Shown: positions 57,501 through 64,000 of the stretch, piece by piece
How positions within the stretch are numbered: the stretch's first letter is position 1
How the letters are laid out: each line of letters opens with the position of its first letter
Source of the DNA: Apiosordaria backusii
Taxonomy: Eukaryota; Ascomycota; Sordariomycetes; Sordariales; Lasiosphaeriaceae
NCBI GenBank assembly: GCA_030549205.1
Contig: JAUKTV010000006.1
Span: 1,258,501 to 1,322,500 of the forward strand
Direction: 5' to 3'
DNA: 64,000 nucleotides
Program-made: the position numbers and the translations under genes
Notes under the pieces: model-generated
Seen by the model: the letters and a program-made list of their open reading frames with translations, nothing else
Told to the model about the DNA's origin: nothing
The model's database searches: none

Positions 57501-59789
57501 GGCCGCTTAGTAGCCCAAAAGTGAAAGATATAGTGTGCTAGGGCGGAGGTTAAATCGGATGGGATGGGGACATTGAGGTAAAGGGGAAAAGAAAATCCTC
57601 CTTTAACAAAGTTGGTCATTAGGCGTGATTCGACCATTGGTAGCTGCTGGCACCGATGCCTGAGTCTCTGAAATGTATGATAGTATGTCGGCACGTGATC
57701 TGGCTGTCGGGCCGTGAAAAGCTCATCCGGCAGCAATCGAGAAGCCAATCAGCCGTGACTGAGCTTTGAGATTAGGGAAAAGATCTTGGATGGTCCTGCA
57801 CTACTCCAGGGATTCAACTCTACTGTACCCCAGATGACTTACAGCTTGACGAATGGCTGCAAGGAGACAGTACCCGCGCCGGACAGAATGCGGTGGTGGT
57901 TCGCCGACAGTAGAAGACCGCATTACGTGTGGGGTAGTCGAGCAGCAGCCGGAACTTACTGGATTATGTCGCCGTCCAGAGATATTTGCTTAAGCGGTGG
58001 ACTAGCCAAGGAAGGTCCTCCTACCATCCTCCCCCAACCAACGAACCAACCGTGTCGGCCGTAAAGAACGCGTACGTCGAACTAATATCGTCTGCTTGTA
58101 TGGTCTAGGCTCTCTGGTACGGAATACACGCATGTGAAAAGTCCTGTACTGCGCCGATATCGATGCGCTGATAAAACTTAAGCGCGCACTGACGGGATTG
58201 GTCCAAATACATGTTGGATGCTGGCACCAGCTGAGGACCTGCCCCACAGCGCGCTTCAAGCAATGCGGGGCTGATTAAGAGGAAGTAGCCCGTGCGGAAC
58301 CCCAGAAAACCAGAAGCGCGACGCCATCGCGCTGACAGTCCATTAACTGAAATCCCGCGGGCCACATCAACCCTCTGCAGCACCTCTTCTCCTCGGAATA
58401 TGGCCAACCAAAATAATACGTCAATCGAAGCCTCGAAGTAGCCATCATTGGGGCCACGACGGAAACACTCCACCTAATATCGGTGTCCAGTTGCCTCTGA
58501 CGCCTCCTGCAACGGATGAGCGACCGACGCGGGAATGGGACACGTCCGACGCGGGCAAAGCAATGCAAATGTTCGAAGCTTTCCGGGACCAGGGATCATT
58601 TAGGCACTGCGCGCCGCTTACTGAAATCCGAATACCTCCACTGCAGTATAGCCATATACTTACAAAAGCGGTTGTTGCTAACGTATAAGCGCCGCGACAT
58701 TCTCGCAGGCGATCTTGCGGCCGTATTGTTCAGTAAGGTTAAGCCAATTGGTAGTAAAGACGGTGATAACCAGTCCTTTTCCTATACCTCCTCCCTCTCT
58801 ATCTTCTACTTCGTCCTCTTTATACCTTTATTTGTCCCCCTTATTATCATTATTATTACCCTTAAGGCTGAGATTGTTATTTAAAAACTGAGTCTATTGG
58901 ACGTACTTATCTGGAATATAGAAATTTATAAAATATATATATTGCCAAGTAGCTATAATAATAACGACATTCTTAACGTTATAGTAAGGCAATTATTAGT
59001 AACTATACCTATATAATGTTAATAATAAAAATAGAAATTGCGCTTTTAATACAATTAAAAGTAAAAAAGAGAGAAGATACAGAAAGAAATGAACAGAATA
59101 GAGCGAACTAATATATACAATTAATGATAAGTTACAGAAATACTTACTTTTCATAATGGTCCAAGTCCTATATAGCAAATAATAGCTATAACATAAGCGC
59201 CTTACCTACTATTTAGCCAAATATGTCATTTATAATTACCAGCCTTCTATTACAGATTATTTTAAATCGCTTCTTTACTTTTAACAATGCAATTACCTTA
59301 CTACAATTCCTAAAACGACCTACAGTAACTGCCAGTAAAAGATAGAACTTACCGTCAAGGATAGTATAGATCTAAAAAGCTTCATTTCCAAAGCAAGCAG
59401 ATAAATACTACCGTATACCCAAGAACTTAAGCAAACGCAGAATAGTATAGATAATAGCGGCTAACTATAGCAGGCAATAAACTAATACCGACTGTAAAAA
59501 CGCTAAGGTAAGCTATATAGTCTTATCCTCTAAGTCAGCTAAGGCAGCGTATACCCCCTATAAGACATAGTTAATAGTAGAGCTTTTAAATAAACTGCTT
59601 AGCAGTAGCAGGCTACTACTCTCGACCTTTATTATACTGCTATCTACATACTTTAGATAATTTTAGGTCAAGCGGCGGACACGTTATAGCTAAAACAAGG
59701 GCAGAGACGAGAGGCTAGAAATATCAACTATATCGACGTCGATATTGTCGGTATTGGTATCGACATTAACGGTACTAGGATCAGTTAGA
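57501..59789. other. Mixed region, no supported gene
   Basis: 57501-58690 has normal composition with overlapping ORFs; the minus frame at 58105-58473 (GYFEASIDVLFWLAIFRGEE ...) looks somewhat protein-like but matches no family I know and has a stop just upstream. 58750-59790 is AT- and TA-rich, like the RIP-hit blocks. Confidence 0.35.
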
Positions 59790-60290
59790 CTTAGTACTGT
59801 AAAAATAGCCGCAGTAGCAAGCTAGTTGCAAGTAAAGCAATATAGCGCTCCCTAGAACATTCCCAGGAGGCCGCTTAGCCAGTAGATCAACTGCGTTTTA
59901 ACTAAGTCTTCTAAGTCGGAGAGGAGTGGATCGATAATCTTCGACAGCTTTGCATTAGGCTTAAATGCAATTAAAGGCAAACCAAGGTCGAGAATATAGG
60001 GCCGGCTACATTTAACGACAACTCGGCTAGCGAAAAGCTCGTTCGTACTCCAGTCGCTTACTAGGGGCAGTTTACCCAGCCGCTGCCGATAGAACGGTAT
60101 ATATATCCCTACACACTTCCATAGCTGCCTCTCGGATGTCATATCTTCGAAATAGGTTAAACCCGTCATCATGAATGCTCTTAAGTAAACACTCTCCAGG
60201 ATAGAGATAATATAACGAGGTCTCAGGATGCGATTCCTTGCAAAGTCTTTTGGGTCGATAGCCAGGTCGCATTGATGGTCCCAGCGGACG
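59790..60290 (-). pseudogene. Decayed hypothetical gene
   Basis: A minus-strand frame from about 60290 encodes DPKDFARNRILRPRYIISIL, then MTGLTYFEDMTSERQLWKCV and GIYIPFYRQRLGKLPLVSDW, to a stop at 59852 after YWLSGLLGMF, with protein-like sequence continuing past the stop. The protein-like order and the TAG/TAA stops suggest a real gene partly destroyed by RIP. I do not recognise the family. Confidence 0.4.
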
Positions 60291-60414
60291 GAAAGGAACG
60301 GCTGTGAGAAGGAATGTAATAAGTTTGGAGGGGTTATCTAGGCTTTGGTGGGGTTAGGCTTCAGTGGGGTTGGGTTTCTGGCTCGCGCTAGGCAAAAGTG
60401 GGAAAGTGCAGTAG

Positions 60415-60830
60415 ATTATATCTACGAAGGGCTACTTGGTACCTACGACGATCCTACTGCTCGGTTAATACAATCTTTACCAAACCTCCCTTCCGACTCC
60501 CTTTTCGATATCGCTTAGCAACTCGGTCAAAGTCTCGCTATCGATACAAACCGACAAATAAAGGGGTTTAAAGAGCTGACCCTTGTGACACTTGGTATAG
60601 TTTTACAACGATACGGATACAGCTCCCCTGAAGAAATTGATCAGGTACTCCATCTGATATCACCAGGTTCGAATATAAGATATCTGGACCGGTTGAAAAG
60701 AGCCGCAAAGGTTGCCAACAAGATTGTAGTCGAGTGGGGGCAGAATCTTCCTACTCCGGTTAGTTTAGCCATTTTAGGGCAAACGACAGAAGTATTATAT
60801 CGAGGTAAGGGCTATTTGATTAATATTTAA
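60415..60830 (+). pseudogene. Hypothetical gene fragment with one internal stop
   Basis: The frame reads IYEGLLGTYDDPTARLIQSLP, then DSLFDIA-stop-QLGQSLAIDTNRQIKGF, and on through VLQRYGYSSPEEIDQVLHLI and RLKRAAKVANKIVVEWGQNL to a stop at 60828-60830. The single internal TAG (60516-60518) breaks an otherwise coherent frame. A start codon is not clear. Family not recognised. Confidence 0.45.
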
Positions 60831-61699
60831 ATACCTAGGTAATATTTATTAACATCTTCTATACAGGGGGGCTCTCGATCCACAACTGGGTGGTAGTTGC
60901 AGATTTCAAGCAACATGCGATACCTCGCATCCTTTTATTCTCCTCTGGTAAAGACCCATCTCGTCTCTGAAATGGATTTGAGTGCCTGGATAGACAAGCC
61001 AAGACTTTTGATCACCCAGCTTGTCCAAACTGATGACGCTGTGGCAATTATATGAATAGAGAATTTGAACTGAACACCTCCGTGACGTCGGAACGGTATA
61101 CTCGCAGCTCCCACAACTCCCGGAAGAGCTTAATATCATTCTGCTACAGCCGCGTGATACTTTAGGTCAACCGCATATGGTCAGACAGTTCCGGAGAAGG
61201 TTCTACCTCTTGACCACGCTTTCTCGCCCGCGTGGCGTTCGGTATCAAGAGCCCCCGTATGACGCAGTTGAAGCTGGACAACACCATGTGTTCCGTTGAC
61301 CCTCTTCCTCTGATCGTCGCCAGAGTTCCTCGGCTTTCACGTCGAGTCAACAACCCGTCGGGGGAGTCCAATATCCGGTCATCGCCGGCTCCTGCCCTGC
61401 GCCAACATCTGCTTCATTAAACAGTACGGCGTTCGCACCGTTGCCGCCTGAGAGGCTCAAGAACGAGGGATTTATGGCATAACTGCTCTTTCATGTTTGC
61501 GACTCTTTCACCTAAGGGCGCAATCAAGAAGATCAAATACCATGCCGGGGAGGGTGTCCGCCCGCTCCTCGCGGCTCCTCCCCTATCTATTGGGACTTAT
61601 CTAACAAGATGTGGATTCGATAAGTCGGGATGACCGGAAACTTGTCTACGAGAAAAAGTATATGTTAAATAGGAGATGAGTAGGAGGCGGTTGGGGGAA
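60831..61699. other. No supported gene
   Basis: Short ORFs on both strands, none with a recognisable motif. Normal base composition. Confidence 0.4.
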
Positions 61700-62096
61700 T
61701 GTTAAAAAGATTGAGCACTATGTGATTTTCACAGCTCTATTAACAGCCCTACTACCGACTTGTGCCTCGTTCGGCGGCCCACGATAATGGTGTCCGGCCG
61801 GAGCCATGGTTTGACTCGGCGTCAAGGGGTACAGGTAGCAAACGGTGCAGCCGCATCGTGAGTTCGTTATACTCCTTATTCTCTTTTGTGATGATACCAT
61901 CTCGTATGAAGAAGTCGATCATAAATAAACTACAAGAGGCCCTGAATTCGCCGCGAAACATAGCTTCCCCTGTCTCCCTGACGCTCATAAGATTAAAACC
62001 CGCCACCTCGTCGACGTCACCCGACTTAAGCAGGTATTTGGGAGGATCTCCCTTCCTACATACAGCTTTAATCCTCACAGCGAAGTTAACCCTCAC
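61700..62096 (-). pseudogene. Ankyrin-repeat protein fragment with frameshift
   Basis: From 62096 the minus strand encodes about 114 residues, ending DAESNHGSGRTPLSWAAERG, an ankyrin repeat start (GRTPLSWAAERGH). The next codons in another frame read HKSVVGLLIEL, the expected rest of the helix pair, so about one nucleotide is missing near 61755. Upstream blocks include MIDFFIRDGIITKENKEYN and RLLPVPLDAE. Ankyrin repeats of this kind often form the C-terminus of fungal NLR-type proteins, but no NACHT part is visible here. Confidence 0.55.
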
Positions 62097-62190
62097 AGTC
62101 GTAATCTATCCTCACAATTACAGCTAACCCTCGCCGTTACAGTCAATCCTCACAGTTGCAGTCAATCCTTGCAGTCACAGCTAATCCCCA
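62065..62190 (+). repeat. ~18-bp minisatellite
   Basis: The unit (AG)TCAATCCTCACAGTTAC recurs about six times with drift (TCCTCACAG, CCCTCACAG, CCTCGCCGTTACAG, CCTTGCAGTCACAG). It overlaps the 5' end of the ankyrin fragment on the other strand. Confidence 0.65.
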
Positions 62191-62402
62191 GTCGTAAGAC
62201 GCAAGGCAGAACAGGAGGATTTCCAAATTTACGGATTGACACCAGATCGAAGATCGCCAGGATCGGGCGCACATACCACCTTTTTAACGTCGGCGCTCCA
62301 CAAGGCTGGAATTCGAACAAAAGCGGCTTCTGAAGGCAGGGCTCCGTGAAAAGAACGAGAAATATCATTGGTCTATGAACTGATCCCCCAATTTGTCGCC
62401 GA

Positions 62403-62930
62403 CTACTGCGCTGCATGTCCCACCCCATATGTGAACGTCAGTGTCGCGGGTGAAGTTACGCCGAACCTGCCGTACACGTACGTAGCAAGGTAGTTTCTGT
62501 AGCCCGACGTTTCTTGAACCCCCCAGGTTCCGGCAGAACTACTCCAGATATAGTCCGGCCCGATATACGAGCACGAAGAAGGTGCGGGAGGGGGATCGAT
62601 GGGGCCGTATGGAGCGATATTGTCTTGGTAGATATAAACGTCGTGGATAACGGGATCGTCCGTGCCGAACTCCATAGTGACTTTCGATACCTCGTCCCAT
62701 CGAATGAATTCGTCTGATAGAATGACAGAGAACGCGCCGGAGCCGTCCGGGATCAGATAGGAACGGGGTTTCTTCTTATCGACTTCATTGATCAAGAGAA
62801 CGTATGATCCAGTAGCTTCGAGCCTGCAGGACTTCCCATCGCTGAGGGTGATCTCCCCAAGAGCTCCTTCGGTACTAAACAAATGCATTGTTTTGACGAT
62901 GAAATGATTGGAAAAAACTGGCCTAGGCAT
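62403..62930 (-). CDS. Hypothetical 175-residue protein
   Basis: An uninterrupted frame encodes 175 residues with no signal peptide or membrane segment. The sequence is beta-rich (GKSCRLEATGSYVLLINEVD, SYLIPDGSGAFSVILSDEF, VTMEFGTDDPVIHDVYIYQ) with a Pro-rich hinge (PYGPIDPPPAPSSC), then an aromatic and Gly-rich tail (YGRFGVTSPATLTFTYGVG). It could be a two-part beta-sandwich protein. No family was recognised. It has ordinary codon use and no RIP marks although decayed genes surround it. A longer start is possible but no better ATG is in frame. Confidence 0.5.
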   Translation of the reverse strand: MPRPVFSNHFIVKTMHLFSTEGALGEITLSDGKSCRLEATGSYVLLINEVDKKKPRSYLIPDGSGAFSVILSDEFIRWDEVSKVTMEFGTDDPVIHDVYIYQDNIAPYGPIDPPPAPSSCSYIGPDYIWSSSAGTWGVQETSGYRNYLATYVYGRFGVTSPATLTFTYGVGHAAQ

Positions 62931-64000
62931 TTTGAGATTTTCGGATATGGATGTGGATAGGGCTTGAAAAACACTGAGTTCGCCGTTCGGGCGGCGCTCT
63001 ATTTATCCTCGACTGGTCTCGCTCAAACATGTCGAGGTCCTTCGCGCCCGCCCTCGCCCGCTGGCAACTCAAGACGGATCCGACGCGACGCTCTTCGCAA
63101 ACAACAGAGCGGCACGATGGAGCCGCATCGAAAGTGCAAGGTTCTGTCAGGCGGTGTAGCAGTTGTCCACGGCTGGCTTGGGGGCGGGCGACCCCTTCCC
63201 CTATCTCGTTCGTTTACCTTTTCGAACCCAAACGGATGAACTCTTGCCCACCAACGGGTCCGCAAGGGAGGGTATCACGATGTGTCGGGCAACAACTGCA
63301 TCATCCACGTCCGCAGCTTTCCTCGCTCGGCTGGCCATATTTAATACGACCGCATGACATCCTGAAATTAGCAAGAAGTAATGCAAAGGGCTGCGCCAAC
63401 CTCCCTGACGTTGTTCCTGGCAGACTTGGGGGTGGCCACTTCATCCCTCATTGGCTCGCTCACCCAGATATGAAGGGATGAAGACTTGTAAACCACTGGG
63501 TCAGGTCGGGGGGATAACAAGATGTCAGTCAAGACTGGTTTGGAACGAACCGGCAGGCTCAAGTTTCAACGCCAAGAGGCAGTGCACACTCACCGGGCCA
63601 CTTGGAGGCGACTAACAAGGCGTCACGGGAAAACAGGGGCGAGTGATGCCCAACTCTCTTCCTGACAGCGGTCCTCCTAACGGCTCCCTAACCATGAATT
63701 CACCGGCGGGACCTCCCTACTTCTCAGAACTACCATCAGAGCCGCAACTGTGCACTTCTGTCTGCGGGAGCTTCAGGGCTTCTTAGGCGCAGGATGCTTG
63801 TATCCCAAAGGTAGGACCTGGAGCAAGCCAAGTCTTGGCTGTACCGATTTAACTCCTCGTCGCTCGCCCGCAACCATGCTCATATCGCTGGGGTGACAGC
63901 TTCCAGCAGCCCAAATCATTGGCTGGAGGAATCCCAGCGTCTAGCCTGAAGTTTCGACATTTTAGGTACTTGGCCAACTGGGTCAAGGGAGTCAGCTAGA
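62931..64000. other. No supported gene at right edge
   Basis: GC-rich sequence with many overlapping ORFs on all frames (62964-63565), none coherent. The rest to the window edge has no ORF of interest. Confidence 0.4.

Noticed and set aside
58002..58568. Overlapping minus-strand ORFs resembling a membrane or enzyme fragment
   Set aside because: Two frames look equally protein-like, no family block is visible and there is no consistent start or splice.
62964..63565. Several 60-150 codon ORFs at the right edge
   Set aside because: ORFs overlap in many frames of GC-rich DNA with no motif, so no frame is favoured.
1..64000. tRNA or rRNA genes and CRISPR arrays
   Set aside because: Occasional GGTTCGA-like words (for example near 57065 and 60665) lack a cloverleaf context, and the repeats present are transposon arms, satellites or microsatellites without spacer structure.

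Overview
The window is from a filamentous ascomycete. The genes have short introns of about 50-130 bp with GT...AG ends and GCTAAC-type branch points. Gene products include UvsD/ATRIP, a GH128 glucanase, a LaeA-like methyltransferase and a HET-E-like NLR. Repeats carry the C-to-T / G-to-A decay left by repeat-induced point mutation (RIP). These traits point to Sordariomycetes, probably Sordariales; the exact species cannot be read from the sequence.

Layout. (1) 1-14.5 kb is accessory DNA. It holds a RIP-decayed NACHT-WD40 NLR gene (294-1802) and short tandem repeats. It also holds an 8.15-kb Fot1/pogo-type DNA transposon (4180-12333, 46-bp terminal inverted repeats, TA target site) with a complete Ty1/copia element inside its transposase gene (5431-11716, two 679-bp LTRs, AAAAT target duplication). 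AT-rich relics follow. (2) 15.8-45.4 kb is a gene-rich, GC-balanced block: a DUF4360-like secreted protein, an ADP-ribosylglycohydrolase, a SulP transporter, a membrane-anchored protein of unknown function, UvsD/ATRIP, CDP-diacylglycerol synthase, a PQ-loop membrane protein, peroxisomal 3-ketoacyl-CoA thiolase, a GPI-anchored GH128 glucanase, a LaeA-like methyltransferase, an aldehyde dehydrogenase broken by several frameshifts, a very small secreted peptide and a GH43 xylosidase. (3) 45.6-53.0 kb is an extremely AT-rich RIP block with a copia Gag remnant. (4) 53.4-64 kb is accessory again: one intact lineage-type gene, two adjacent TA-flanked MITE-like elements, a RIP-killed BTB gene, an ankyrin fragment with a frameshift, and decayed or orphan genes.

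The core block is mostly unrelated housekeeping genes, not a pathway cluster. Its links are local: carbohydrate breakdown (GH43, with an XlnR-like and two CreA-like sites upstream), wall remodelling (GH128) and fatty-acid oxidation (thiolase with a PTS2 signal and an upstream CCTCGG site). The most informative structures are the nested transposon, whose ends and target duplications can all be read despite RIP, and the graveyard of NLR, BTB and ankyrin genes at both ends. I found no clear new defence or biosynthetic system.
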